Below, one piece after another: positions 9,067-18,665 of a DNA stretch of 57,092 nucleotides. This DNA is from Verrucomicrobiota bacterium (GTDB lineage: Bacteria > Verrucomicrobiota > Verrucomicrobiia > Verrucomicrobiales > Akkermansiaceae). Position 1 is the first letter of the stretch. Each line of letters begins with the position of its first letter. A program made the position numbers and the translations under genes. The stretch is from the NCBI GenBank assembly GCA_026397725.1, contig JAPLUI010000045.1, positions 1 to 57,092 of the forward strand, written 5' to 3'. Under the pieces are notes generated by a model. The model had not been told where the DNA came from, did no database searches, and worked only from the letters and a program-made list of their open reading frames with translations.

Positions 9067-10422
9067 TTAATCCGGCAGTTCCCAACCCGGTCGGCAGGGC
9101 ATGCGGATGAAGGCGGCTGCCTCGGGGCGGTTGGTGGCTTGGCAGGCGACGGCGTTCCAATCGATCCTGCCGCCGAGGTGGATGGCCAGGTTGCCGAGGT
9201 GGGTTACTTCCGTTAGGGCGGCGGCTTCCGAAAAGCCGGAGGACACCGGGCCGTTGCCCTTGCAGGCGGCCACCCAGATCGCCTCGTGGCTGCCGCGCAA
9301 TGCGGGCAGGCTGGCGGGGGCCTTGCGTGCCTCCGCGGCCAGCGACTGCGGATGCAGCGCGAACTGGCCGCTCGGATAGGTGCCATGGGAGATCATGCCT
9401 CGTGACCCGATGATCAACGCGCCGCCTTCGCCGTCGCCGGCTTTGCGGTCTCCTGTCAGTTCATCGACTTCCTGCGGCCGTTCCCCCGAATGCCAATCGA
9501 GCTGCAACGCCGGCAACCCGCCCCGGGCCGGGAATTGGTAACGCACGTGCGCCTTGTCCGGATGGACGAATTCGTTGGCACCCTCGATCGACAGCAACTC
9601 GACCGTGGCTGGAGCTGTTAGATCGAGCGCCCAACAGGAAGCATCGAGGGTGTGGACGCCGCGGTCACCCATCATGCCGCAACCGAAATCCCACCAGGCA
9701 CGCCAGCGGGTGGGGTGATACGTGGGATGATAGGCGCGGCGCTTGGCGGGGCCGAGCCACAGGTCCCAGGCGAGCGTCGCGGGCACCGGCGGCGTTTCCA
9801 CCGGCGGCGTGTCTGTGAGAGTGGCCCACGACGCGTTGCCGAACGGCCGGTAGTTCAAGCTGCACCAGGCGATCACGCGCTTGACCTCGCCGATCACGCC
9901 GCTGCGGACCCATTCGACGACCCTGCGGGCACCTTCGGACGAATGGTGTTGGTTGCCCATGACTGCGACGCAACCCTTGGCGGCCGCGGCGGCCCTGGCT
10001 AACAGCCGTGCCTCGTGGATGTCGTGCGTCAGGGGCTTCTGGCAAAACACATGCTTGCCCGCCTTGAGCGCGGCCAGCGCGATGGCGGCGTGGGTGTGGT
10101 CCGGGGTGGCGATCATCACCGCCTCGATCTCGGGCTGCTTTTCCAACATCTTGCGGAAATCCCGCCAGCGCCTGGCCTGCGGGAACTTGCCGAAAGTCCC
10201 CGCCGCGAACGCGTGATCGACATCGCAGAGGGCGACGATCTCCTCACCGGCTACGTTGCCGAGGTTGGCGCCGCCCATGCCGCCGATGCCGACGCCGGCG
10301 ATGCGGAGTTTGCGGGCGGGCGGAGAGGTCTGCGCCCACCCGGCGGAGGTGCCGAGCGTGGCGGCCAAGCCGGTTTTGAGGAAGTTGCGGCGGGAATGGT
10401 TGCGTTCGATCATCATGGTCAT
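9067..10422 (-). CDS. Gfo/Idh/MocA family oxidoreductase, Tat-exported
   Basis: A 451-residue paralogue-like neighbour of the gene that follows it, only distantly similar. Twin-arginine motif SRRNFLKTG at residues 10-18; Rossmann loop GVGIGGMGG; VMIATPDHTH; QKPLTHD in place of the usual EKPL; GDRGVHTLDASCW in the substrate domain. The first ATG lies 8 nt after the stop of the DUF5107/TPR gene; two further ATGs follow within 12 nt (MTMM) so the exact start is uncertain by up to three codons. Same operon as its neighbours; likely the same glycan or modified sugar. Confidence 0.92.
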   Translation of the reverse strand: MTMMIERNHSRRNFLKTGLAATLGTSAGWAQTSPPARKLRIAGVGIGGMGGANLGNVAGEEIVALCDVDHAFAAGTFGKFPQARRWRDFRKMLEKQPEIEAVMIATPDHTHAAIALAALKAGKHVFCQKPLTHDIHEARLLARAAAAAKGCVAVMGNQHHSSEGARRVVEWVRSGVIGEVKRVIAWCSLNYRPFGNASWATLTDTPPVETPPVPATLAWDLWLGPAKRRAYHPTYHPTRWRAWWDFGCGMMGDRGVHTLDASCWALDLTAPATVELLSIEGANEFVHPDKAHVRYQFPARGGLPALQLDWHSGERPQEVDELTGDRKAGDGEGGALIIGSRGMISHGTYPSGQFALHPQSLAAEARKAPASLPALRGSHEAIWVAACKGNGPVSSGFSEAAALTEVTHLGNLAIHLGGRIDWNAVACQATNRPEAAAFIRMPCRPGWELPD

Positions 10423-10430
10423 GGTTCGAT

Positions 10431-13400
10431 TTATGTCAGGTCCTGCTCTGGCAATCCGCGCAGGAAATCGGCGGCGAGGGAGTGATTGGGATCGTGGTGC
10501 AGCACGGATGCGAGGAGTGTCTTGGCCTTGCGCAGTTCACCCAAGCCGAGCCATGCCTGCGCTTGCAGGAACAGCGCGGTGGTTTTCTGCCGCAGTTGGA
10601 GGTCGTCGTCGAACAGGAGCATCGTGGGCAGGGACGTGGCAAAATAGTCGATTTCCGCCCGTGTCTGCCGGAGTTTTCGGGCATAGGCGAGGAGGTCGCG
10701 GAAGAGGGCATCGGCCTTGGTGTGGCGGCCGAGTTTGCGCCAGGCCATGGCCGAGTCATAGGTCATTTCGCTGAAGGCGCGGACGCTCATTTCCTGGAAG
10801 TCACCCTTGAAATTGGCCGCGATGCGCCAGTGTTGTCTGGCCTTGGCCTTTTCGCCGAGATGATGGCAGGCGACGCCGAGCCAGTAGTGGATGTCGCTTT
10901 GGTTGGCGAGCAGGTGTTTTGCTTCGCCGAGATGGTGCGGTGCGTCGAGTGCCTTGTTGAAATGGTTGGCCGCACACACGAAATCCTGATGGGCCAGCGC
11001 CTCGCGACCGAGTGCGAGGTGGGTGCGGACATGCTGGCCGAGGGGCCCGCCTTCGCCACCTTCCCACGGCTGGAACCGGCGTCCGGCCAATCGTTGCATG
11101 GCCTCAACATGCCGGCCGAGATGATTGAGCAAGGCGCAGAACTCCACGCTCAAGTCATCGCGTTGCTCTACCAGCACAAGATGCCGTGTCAGTTCACGCA
11201 TGCGCTTCTCCGGTCGTTCGCCGAGTCGCTTCCACAGTTGGTCGCGCTCGAACAGCAGCCGTGCATCCACAGGATTGGCCTTGAGTGCCTTGTTGTAGGC
11301 GGCCCGCGCCTTGGCCGGCTGCTTGCGGATGTTGAAGTAAGCGATGCCTAGGTTGCGCCAGACGATGGAAAAACTGCCGTCGAGTTTCGCACTTCGTTCC
11401 CACAAACCTACGGCCTCCTCGTGGCGGCGGCGGTCGTATAGCAAGTTGCCAAGATAGTATGGCGCACGGGCGTCGGTCGGATTGCGTTGCATCGCCGATT
11501 GCAGGATCGCGAGTTCTTCCAGCCGCGACGGAAAACAGTAATCAGGCGGGTGTTTCGCCGCTCGCTTGAAATGCTTCAGGGCCTTCGCCGCGTTGCCGCG
11601 TTGTTCTTCCAGCCAGCCTAACATGTATTCGACTAACGGCAATGCGCCCCAACTTTGATCCGGCAAATCACGCGGCCGGGCACCCTCCTGTTGGAGCAGA
11701 GCGGTCGCCCCGGCGATGAAGCCCGCACGGGCATAATCGTGCGCGATATCCAAACGGGTTTGCAGATCGCAAGCCAGCGGTTCACCCGCCAGGTGGCGCG
11801 CCCACCAATCGAGCGGGTCAAGGCGCAGCGTTTCACGCAGCAGTGAGCCGGCCTCGATGGATTGCCCCAGCCTGCGCAGGACGAGCACTTTCAAATTGCG
11901 GGCGCGGAGGTGGTCGGTATCGAAGCGCAGGGAATGATTGAGGTGCTCCAGCGCGGTGGTCCACTGCTGCCGCGCGCAATCAATCTCCGCCAAGGCGTGA
12001 TAACCCGCGCCGGCCCATGCCTGGTTCCATGTCGCTTTGTAAAACGCGGAGTACGCCTCATCATCCCGTGCGAGATAACGCAGGCACAAGCCGAGGTTGT
12101 AATAGGCTTCGCCGTCATAAGGATTCGAGTTGCGGCTCGTGAGTCGTGCGATGGCGCTGCGGAAAAATGTTTCGGCCCGGGCGAATTCACCCCGGCGCAG
12201 ATGCCACCGGCCCATGGCATTGTTACAGCGCGAGTCGAATGGGTCACGCCGCAATGCCTCGCTCCAATAGGGTACCGGCGAGCGTGTGGCGTGGCGGTAT
12301 TGCTCGAGATGCAGTCCGGTGATATACAGCTCGTCGGCACTCGCGATGTCCTGCGGTGCGGGCGGCTCGGTCGCTGGCGGTGGCACTTCGTCCTTGAGCC
12401 GTGGATTGGGTTGATAGGAAATCAATTCCTGTCCGGCCTGATTGCGGACGTGAATGCGCAGATCCGTCTCGACCGCACCCTTGGGCAACTTGATTGACTC
12501 TATCAATGGCCGGGCGGGCGACAGGTCACGGGTGAAGCTGGCCAACGCCCTGCCTCTGGCGGTGACGGCAACCACAATCTTGGGTTGCCTGCTGGTAACC
12601 GCGACTCCGAGGCGCATTTCGCCTTTGGCGACATGCATGCCAATGGCTGCCTCGAGATTGGCCTGCCGCGCGGGTCCGATCTTTTGGATCGGATACCAAT
12701 ACTGGCTCCACGACTTGGTTTCGCCGGGTTGCAGGAAACTGAAGTCGGGCTGGTTGTCGGTATAGACACCCGCCATGATTTCGATGTACGGGGCGAACTC
12801 ACCGGTGGCATCGGCATCGGTCAAATTGCGATCCCACGCGTAGCCGAACTCATGATTCCCCCAGGTCCACTGCTTCTTGCCGGGTGCGATGTGGTGATTG
12901 GCGATATGAATGATGCCAGCTTGCGCCTTGTGGTCATAGCCGCCGAAGAAATCCTGCTTGCTGCCCATGCACATGTAGGAGGTGGGCACCGGGATGTTGG
13001 CATAGAACGACAGATCGTCGGGCGCGTACTCTGGAATTTCAGATTTCAAATTTGAGATTTCAGATACGGATTCTGAGATCTTAGATTTCGGATTTGAAAT
13101 TTGAGATTCGCAGGCATGCGGCGGGACGAACTGGCGCGGGACTTCGCTCGGCGGCACGCCGTGGCGGCCACGCTCACCGTAGTTCACGCCGTAATAGTGG
13201 CCATGGCAGTGTGGATAGCCGCTCATTGAGCGGCGCGCGTGGTCGGCCACATAATGGACATCCGGAGGAAAGAAACTCTGATAGGCCTCATGCACGCGGG
13301 TGGCGACATTGGCCCACCAGAGGAAGGTCTGCGTGAAAGGCGTCCGATTGTAGGCGCGCACCTTGAGTTCGAGATAGGCGCGGCCCGGATGCAGGCAGAT

Positions 13401-13889
13401 GCCGTGCATGCCTTTCATGCGTGCCATCGGATCATGATCGCTGCACCAGAGGGTCTTGGAGCCGTCGGCGTGTTCCTCGATCTGGAAGTCCACCGGCAGA
13501 AATGTTGCCGGCCGGTGATGTTGCGGCCAATTGAACTCGATCCCGCCCGAAACCCATGGCCCGGCCAGACCGACCAGCGCGGGCTTGATGATGGGTTGAT
13601 GATAGATCAGGTCGTAGCCGTTGGTCTTGTCCTGCAGGACGTGGATGCGCCCGCCGAGTTCCGGCAACACCATCGCCCGGATGAATTCGTTCTCAAGCCA
13701 CACCGCCTGCCAGGTGCGCGCCACCGGTTTTTCCGCAATGCGGTCGGTGCATGGCAACGGATAGACCTGGCCGCTGCTGCCTTGATAGACCCGCCTCTCC
13801 AGAAACATCGGGTTCTTGTCCGGTGCCGCCGGCATGTAGGTGGGAATCACCAGAGCCTCGACGCGCACCCGCACTTCGTCATTTGTCAT
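10431..13889 (-). CDS. DUF5107 domain protein with long TPR array
   Basis: An 1152-residue protein with no signal peptide. Residues about 15-420 are the DUF5107 beta-sandwich domain (LPELGGRIHVLQDK, SGGIEFNWPQHHRPATF, DNQPDFSFLQPGETKSWSQYWYP), a galactose-mutarotase-like fold often linked to glycan processing. Residues about 520-1140 are tandem tetratricopeptide repeats (GEAYYNLGLCLRYLARDDEA; VGLWERSAKLD). It is the first gene of a compact five-gene group (gap of 8 nt to the next gene). Oddity: residues about 262-285 (ESQISNPKSKISES...) are the translation of a low-complexity dispersed repeat lying inside the DUF5107 domain, kept in frame. Confidence 0.88.
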   Translation of the reverse strand: MTNDEVRVRVEALVIPTYMPAAPDKNPMFLERRVYQGSSGQVYPLPCTDRIAEKPVARTWQAVWLENEFIRAMVLPELGGRIHVLQDKTNGYDLIYHQPIIKPALVGLAGPWVSGGIEFNWPQHHRPATFLPVDFQIEEHADGSKTLWCSDHDPMARMKGMHGICLHPGRAYLELKVRAYNRTPFTQTFLWWANVATRVHEAYQSFFPPDVHYVADHARRSMSGYPHCHGHYYGVNYGERGRHGVPPSEVPRQFVPPHACESQISNPKSKISESVSEISNLKSEIPEYAPDDLSFYANIPVPTSYMCMGSKQDFFGGYDHKAQAGIIHIANHHIAPGKKQWTWGNHEFGYAWDRNLTDADATGEFAPYIEIMAGVYTDNQPDFSFLQPGETKSWSQYWYPIQKIGPARQANLEAAIGMHVAKGEMRLGVAVTSRQPKIVVAVTARGRALASFTRDLSPARPLIESIKLPKGAVETDLRIHVRNQAGQELISYQPNPRLKDEVPPPATEPPAPQDIASADELYITGLHLEQYRHATRSPVPYWSEALRRDPFDSRCNNAMGRWHLRRGEFARAETFFRSAIARLTSRNSNPYDGEAYYNLGLCLRYLARDDEAYSAFYKATWNQAWAGAGYHALAEIDCARQQWTTALEHLNHSLRFDTDHLRARNLKVLVLRRLGQSIEAGSLLRETLRLDPLDWWARHLAGEPLACDLQTRLDIAHDYARAGFIAGATALLQQEGARPRDLPDQSWGALPLVEYMLGWLEEQRGNAAKALKHFKRAAKHPPDYCFPSRLEELAILQSAMQRNPTDARAPYYLGNLLYDRRRHEEAVGLWERSAKLDGSFSIVWRNLGIAYFNIRKQPAKARAAYNKALKANPVDARLLFERDQLWKRLGERPEKRMRELTRHLVLVEQRDDLSVEFCALLNHLGRHVEAMQRLAGRRFQPWEGGEGGPLGQHVRTHLALGREALAHQDFVCAANHFNKALDAPHHLGEAKHLLANQSDIHYWLGVACHHLGEKAKARQHWRIAANFKGDFQEMSVRAFSEMTYDSAMAWRKLGRHTKADALFRDLLAYARKLRQTRAEIDYFATSLPTMLLFDDDLQLRQKTTALFLQAQAWLGLGELRKAKTLLASVLHHDPNHSLAADFLRGLPEQDLT
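13033..13111. repeat. Low-complexity dispersed-type repeat inside a coding region
   Basis: About 79 bp of imperfect, partly palindromic iterations of a GATTTCAAATTTGAGATTTC-like word. It is AT-rich against the GC-rich gene around it and encodes repeated ISN(P/L)KS(K/E)I peptides. A short related stretch (gatttcgggtttgaaatgtc) is intergenic at about 50226-50245. Confidence 0.8.
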
Positions 13890-13902
13890 TGTGGATTGTT
13901 GT

Positions 13903-16900
13903 TCACTTGCTAGTTAGAGGAGTAATCCCCTGCCCAGGCACTACGGCCACCTCGGCGGGTTTCATTTTCACGGTGCGGATGTTCTTGCCAAGCACATCGT
14001 CGGCGATTTTGTTGCCGCTCACCGCCACGTTCTTGCAACCCTCAAAGGTGAGCATCGCCTTGCGGCCCTGCCATGGATGGTATTGGGTGTTGTGCCGGAT
14101 GATGTTGTCCTTGAAACTCAAGCCATCCACGCTCAGCGCATAAAGGACCGAGTAATCAAACACGTCGAAGCGGTTGCCTTCAATCCGGATGTTACGGTGG
14201 AACGGTAGCTCCGGATCCAACTTGGGAATGATCGGCAGGATGCTGATGATGCCCTCGCCAAATTGATACCAACTCGTGAGGCAGCTCGGATGGAAGCGGT
14301 TGCCTTTGATCAGGACATCCTTCACCCCACCGGATTCATACCATTCGTTGGCATCGCCGGCGATCAGGATGGCGGTGCCGCTCGAGACGAAGTCGTTGTT
14401 CTCGACGACCACCTTGCCGGGCGTCGAGACCAGCAGGCCGCGGGCGCGGCAACTGCCGAACCAGCAGTTGCGGGCGGTGAAGTCCGGGGCCCAACTCAGG
14501 TTCTCGAGGGCATCCCCCGGTTTCAGGTCGAAGGGTGCCACATCGTTGAACACGACCTCGAAGTGGTCACGGTCGATCTTGCGGAAGGACTTGAGGCTGC
14601 CCACACCGATGGTGGCCATCGTCTCGTGGTCGATGAAGCCGACCTTGTCGTCGGGACGGCCCCAGGTCATGCCGGTGCTCATGCCCTCCATGAACTTGCA
14701 GACCATGCGCGCGGGGTCTTTCATTTCGATGACCTTGACGGTGGTGCCGTGAACGTTGATCGGGTCGTCCATCAGGCCTTCGAACTTGCAGCCGTCCACG
14801 ACGATTTGGCCGCGGCAATTGGAAACATGGAAGCCGTCCGCATGGCCGCATTGATAACGGCCCTTGGCATAATTGGGCATGACGTTGGTTTTGGTCAGCG
14901 TGATGTTCTCGCAGAACTGTGCCAAAATACCAAGACCGGCGGAAGTGAACAGGTTGACGTTCTCGAATGCCGTGTTCTTGCAGTTGAGGAGGAACACCCC
15001 CGCGTGATCCCGGTCGCTGTGGCGCATGATCAGGATGTTGCCTTGTTTGGGCTTGCGTTGGAAATCGCAGGTCAGTCTCACCAAGCCATCGCCCAGATCC
15101 TGCGCCGTGTATTTGTCCCAATTGCCGCCCAGCGGGGAGTCGCCGCTTTGTTGGGGAATGATGCGGGTTTCCGAGTCGAACTCCATGCAGCCCCACCAGC
15201 CGCTTTTCCAGCCTTCGCCGTGGAAGACGATCTTGCCGTTTTCAATCTCGAAGGGCGATTCGGTCTTGTTGATCCGGATGTCGATGGAATCCTTGCCGAC
15301 CTGCTCGATCCTGGCCTGGGCGACGAACGGGATGTTCCAGTCGAGGTCGAGGTTGCGCACGGTGATGCCGGCACAGTCCTCGAGGGTGAGCGGTTGCATC
15401 CGCCCGTGATAGACGAACCCGCTGCCGTTGCCTTCGAGAGTCAGGCCCTTGATGCCCTTGAGCACGATCGGGCAGGTCTTCGGGTTGTTGTCGGTGGTGT
15501 TGGACTCGAAGTATTCGATCTGATCGCTGTGTTCCGCGCGGAAGTCATAGCGACCCTTGGGAAACACCAGGGTGACCGGCGATTCCTTGCGGCAGGCTTC
15601 GATGGCCGCACGCACGCCCTTGACCGCATCCTCGCCGCTGTCGGGCTTGACGCCGAAATCGGTGACGTTGATGACCTTGCCGGCGGGGACCGCGGCGGCG
15701 TTACCGGAAGGCTGCTCGTAGCGCAGGAAGGCGACGCCGTCGGGCGGGATCACGAACGCGTGTTGGTCGCCGGCGGGCAGCGTTTTGCCGGTCCAGAGAT
15801 CCTTGAGGACAAGCTTGGCGGAGGCGTTCAAGCCGAGTTCCTTCAAGCCGAGTTCGATGTTAGCGGCGTTTTTTCCGTCGCGGTTGAAGATGCCGAGCCA
15901 GCCGTTGTCGGGGTTGCCGCGTTCGGGGGTTTTCCAGACGTCGATCATGCCGTCGCGGTGGGCGAGTCTGCCGATGACGGCGTTGGTGTTGCAGGCGAGG
16001 ATGCCGGGATGGGTGAAGAGGCTCATCGAGAAATCGTCCATGTCGTAGAGGACGCCGCCGAGCATCAGCGGCGAGGCGGCCAAGGCGCGCTGGACCATGA
16101 AGGCGCGCTTCTGGTCGGCGGTGAAATGGCTCACCCAGCCGCCGTCGTCGTGAACGACGTTGAGCCGGCCGAAGCAGACCATGTCCATGTCGAGGAAGCT
16201 GCCGACTGCCGGGCCGGCATAGGCTTGCATCGCCTCCCAGCGGCGGAAGGTCGTCTCGAGGGCACCGCGGTTGTCCCAGATGTCGCTGGTGATGCGGACC
16301 ATGTTCGCCTGCTTGTAGGCGTCGCTGTGATCGACGTTGATGTCATCGCCGGGCGACAGGCTGAGGATGATCGGCCGGCCGCACTTCGCGATCGCCTTGG
16401 CGGCGGCGGCGACCTCCGCCGGGCTGGGGACCATGTCATCGAACTTGATGAAATCCACGCCCATGTCGGCGTATTTTTTGACGAGCCCGTCGTAATATTC
16501 CTGGGCGCCGGGCTTGGTCATGTCCACGCCGTAGTTCCACCATGGTTTGCCGGCCCACGGGCAGGCGGACTTCATATCGACGATGTCCTTCATGTGGAAG
16601 TTGGTGCCCTCGACCGGAAGGTTTTCATCGACGGCGCAGCGGTTGATTCCGCGGAGCAGCCAGATGCCGAACTTGATGCCCCTGTTGTGGGCGTGGTCGA
16701 TGGTGTGCTTCAATCCGTTCGGGAAGAAGTGCGGGTTGGATGCCGGGCGGCCGTAGGCATCGAGGGAGATGGTGACGCCGTCGCCCATGCCGGAGAGGAA
16801 CCAGCCGTTGTCCACCGTCACCGTGTCGTAGCCGTGGGGCAGGAGTCTTTCGGCGAGGAAATCGATATTCTTGAGCAACTCGGCCTCGGTGACGGCGATG

Positions 16901-17130
16901 CTGTAGCCGGTGTAGCTGTTCCAGCCGCGCGGCGGGGTCGGATGTTTGGTGGCTGGGGCGGCCGGGGCTTGGTCGGGTTTCACCGGGGCTTCGGCGGTGG
17001 CGCGGGTCGCGCCGCCGAGCGTGGCGGCGAGGATTCCGAGAGCGGCGAGGCGGCAGGCCGGCGCATGGGATGATCGGATGGCTGCCAGGGGCAGCGGGCG
17101 GTCGGGGTTGGCGTGGTTTCTGGATGGCAT
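13903..17130 (-). CDS. GH27-GH110 bifunctional alpha-galactosidase
   Basis: 1075 residues, exported (hydrophobic stretch at about 27-45, cleavage near ATAEA). Residues about 65-385 form a GH27 barrel: PPRGWNSYTGYS, TVDNGWFLSG, the nucleophile Asp in FIKFDDM (about 230) and the acid/base Asp in ITSDIWDN, then a beta-sandwich ending at LRYEQPSG. Residues about 478-1060 are a GH110-type right-handed beta-helix: VINVTDFGVKPDSGED, YDFRAEHSDQIEYFESN, GITVRNLDLDW, and the conserved GLMDDPINVHG near residue 787 with the Asp pair implicated in catalysis. GH110 removes alpha-1,3-linked galactose (blood-group B type or algal galactans). Joining two alpha-galactosidase families suggests a substrate with two alpha-galactosyl linkages. 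Confidence 0.9.
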   Translation of the reverse strand: MPSRNHANPDRPLPLAAIRSSHAPACRLAALGILAATLGGATRATAEAPVKPDQAPAAPATKHPTPPRGWNSYTGYSIAVTEAELLKNIDFLAERLLPHGYDTVTVDNGWFLSGMGDGVTISLDAYGRPASNPHFFPNGLKHTIDHAHNRGIKFGIWLLRGINRCAVDENLPVEGTNFHMKDIVDMKSACPWAGKPWWNYGVDMTKPGAQEYYDGLVKKYADMGVDFIKFDDMVPSPAEVAAAAKAIAKCGRPIILSLSPGDDINVDHSDAYKQANMVRITSDIWDNRGALETTFRRWEAMQAYAGPAVGSFLDMDMVCFGRLNVVHDDGGWVSHFTADQKRAFMVQRALAASPLMLGGVLYDMDDFSMSLFTHPGILACNTNAVIGRLAHRDGMIDVWKTPERGNPDNGWLGIFNRDGKNAANIELGLKELGLNASAKLVLKDLWTGKTLPAGDQHAFVIPPDGVAFLRYEQPSGNAAAVPAGKVINVTDFGVKPDSGEDAVKGVRAAIEACRKESPVTLVFPKGRYDFRAEHSDQIEYFESNTTDNNPKTCPIVLKGIKGLTLEGNGSGFVYHGRMQPLTLEDCAGITVRNLDLDWNIPFVAQARIEQVGKDSIDIRINKTESPFEIENGKIVFHGEGWKSGWWGCMEFDSETRIIPQQSGDSPLGGNWDKYTAQDLGDGLVRLTCDFQRKPKQGNILIMRHSDRDHAGVFLLNCKNTAFENVNLFTSAGLGILAQFCENITLTKTNVMPNYAKGRYQCGHADGFHVSNCRGQIVVDGCKFEGLMDDPINVHGTTVKVIEMKDPARMVCKFMEGMSTGMTWGRPDDKVGFIDHETMATIGVGSLKSFRKIDRDHFEVVFNDVAPFDLKPGDALENLSWAPDFTARNCWFGSCRARGLLVSTPGKVVVENNDFVSSGTAILIAGDANEWYESGGVKDVLIKGNRFHPSCLTSWYQFGEGIISILPIIPKLDPELPFHRNIRIEGNRFDVFDYSVLYALSVDGLSFKDNIIRHNTQYHPWQGRKAMLTFEGCKNVAVSGNKIADDVLGKNIRTVKMKPAEVAVVPGQGITPLTSK

Positions 17131-17178
17131 GGTGTTAGAGTGTGGCGGGAGTGATCGGTGGGGTGGGATGGATGTTGC

Positions 17179-18660
17179 TCAGTGCGAAGCGGTGGTGGTG
17201 TTCTGGATTTCGAGTGTCGTCCGGCCCGGGACCTTGATCTCGAAAGTTTTGGTGGCGAATCCGGTGTCAACTTCCAGCGTGAACGGTGCGCTGGTGTCCA
17301 CATGGATCGTGACCGCATCCTCGGCGGCGTTCCTGGCATCCGCTATCAGGTCCACCTGCCTGCTGTAGTCCGGTCCCCACTTCAGTTTGCGCACGCCGTG
17401 CATTTCTGTTAGGCGAAGGGTCCATTTGAGCTTGTTTTCCGGCGCATTGGTTCTGATGCCGATGATGGTCTCCATCAGGGTGGCAATCGGTTGGACACCG
17501 CTCCATCCGACGAAATCCGGTCTGCTGCTCCCGCCCGGCGCTCCCGGTTGCTCCTGGTTGTAGTTTTCATAAAGGGTGCCGGTCTTCTTCCACGTCTGAA
17601 ACATGCCGTCCAACCCGTTGATCGCAATCTCCCTGGCCTCGGCAAGGTAGCCGTATTCCAACAAACCCTTGATCACCATGGTATTGGTGGGAATCCAGAC
17701 CGAGCCCTTCCAGTAGGCACCGCCATTGCCGTCGTATTCCGGACTTTTCCGGCCCAGCGTCGGAACCATCATGGGGGTCTTGAAGTTCGCTGGGTCAAAC
17801 AGATGATCCTTCATTTGTTTGGCGCGGTCGGCGGGCGCCACCTTGGACAACAAGGCCCAGTAGGATGCGACCGACCAAACGTTGACGGTTTCGCCTTTGC
17901 CGTTGCAGTCGGTGTAGAATTGATCGCTCTCATACCACATCCTGTCATTGATCAGTTTCCTGAGGGCGAGGTGTTCCAGTTCGAATTTGGCGGCGCGTTC
18001 CCTGTCGCCGACGATTCCCGCGATTTCCATCAACTGCCCGGCGACCATCGCCTGTTCGCAGGTCGAGTCGATCGAGATGCCGGGACTCGGGCGGTTGTCC
18101 ATTCCGTTGTTCCAGTCGAAGCTGCGGTAAAGACCGTCCGGGGTGCGGTATTTCCCTTTCAGATAGAAGAAGAACCGGTCGAGGATCGGCAGCACCCGTG
18201 CCAAGCGGGCCTTGTCGCCAAGGTGGCGGTAGCAGTTGAGTTCCCCGAGGCTGAAGATCGGGTTGTGGACGCCCCGGTCGTGACTGCCGGTCACATCCCA
18301 AACGTGGGGGATGCCGCCGTCCTCGCGTTGCGCGGCGTAGAACAGGTCGTGCCCGTGCATCGGGTTGGTGATCTTCGGGTGGGCGCCTTGGACATAGATG
18401 CCGTAGTGGGAAATCCACACGGTGTCCCACATCCAGATTCGGCCTTTGGTGAAGGCGGTGTCGAACAGATACTGGCCGCCGTATTCGCTCATCTTCTTGT
18501 CCGCGATGCGCCAGGTGTCGTAGTAGAGGTCCACCCAACCGGGGTGTTGCTCGACAACCGGTTCGGGCAGGTTCTTGCGCCAATCGTCCGGGGTTGCGGA
18601 TTGCAAGTTGAGCGAGCTGAGGAACAGCAGTGGCAGGATCGATGTGAGATGGTGTTTCAT
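17179..18660 (-). CDS. Secreted (alpha/alpha)6-barrel glycoside hydrolase (GH37/GH63-like)
   Basis: 493 residues with a clear signal peptide (HHLTSILPLLFLSSLNLQSA). The body is an alpha/alpha toroid related to trehalases and to the MGH1-like/GH63 catalytic domain: FTKGRIWMWDTVW near the start of the barrel, SIDSTCEQAMVAGQL, GGAYWKGSVWIPTNTMVIKG, and YENYNQEQPGAPG. A small beta domain closes the protein. The stop of the upstream DUF3472 gene is 5 nt before its start, so the two are probably co-transcribed. The substrate cannot be told from sequence; an exo-acting alpha-glycosidase is likely. Confidence 0.85.
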   Translation of the reverse strand: MKHHLTSILPLLFLSSLNLQSATPDDWRKNLPEPVVEQHPGWVDLYYDTWRIADKKMSEYGGQYLFDTAFTKGRIWMWDTVWISHYGIYVQGAHPKITNPMHGHDLFYAAQREDGGIPHVWDVTGSHDRGVHNPIFSLGELNCYRHLGDKARLARVLPILDRFFFYLKGKYRTPDGLYRSFDWNNGMDNRPSPGISIDSTCEQAMVAGQLMEIAGIVGDRERAAKFELEHLALRKLINDRMWYESDQFYTDCNGKGETVNVWSVASYWALLSKVAPADRAKQMKDHLFDPANFKTPMMVPTLGRKSPEYDGNGGAYWKGSVWIPTNTMVIKGLLEYGYLAEAREIAINGLDGMFQTWKKTGTLYENYNQEQPGAPGGSSRPDFVGWSGVQPIATLMETIIGIRTNAPENKLKWTLRLTEMHGVRKLKWGPDYSRQVDLIADARNAAEDAVTIHVDTSAPFTLEVDTGFATKTFEIKVPGRTTLEIQNTTTASH

Positions 18661-18665
18661 GGGGA

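Noticed and set aside
14263..17073. 936-codon open frame on the plus strand
   Set aside because: It is fully antisense to the GH27-GH110 gene; composition is alanine/valine/glycine/acidic-rich with no domain motifs, typical for the opposite strand of a GC-rich gene.
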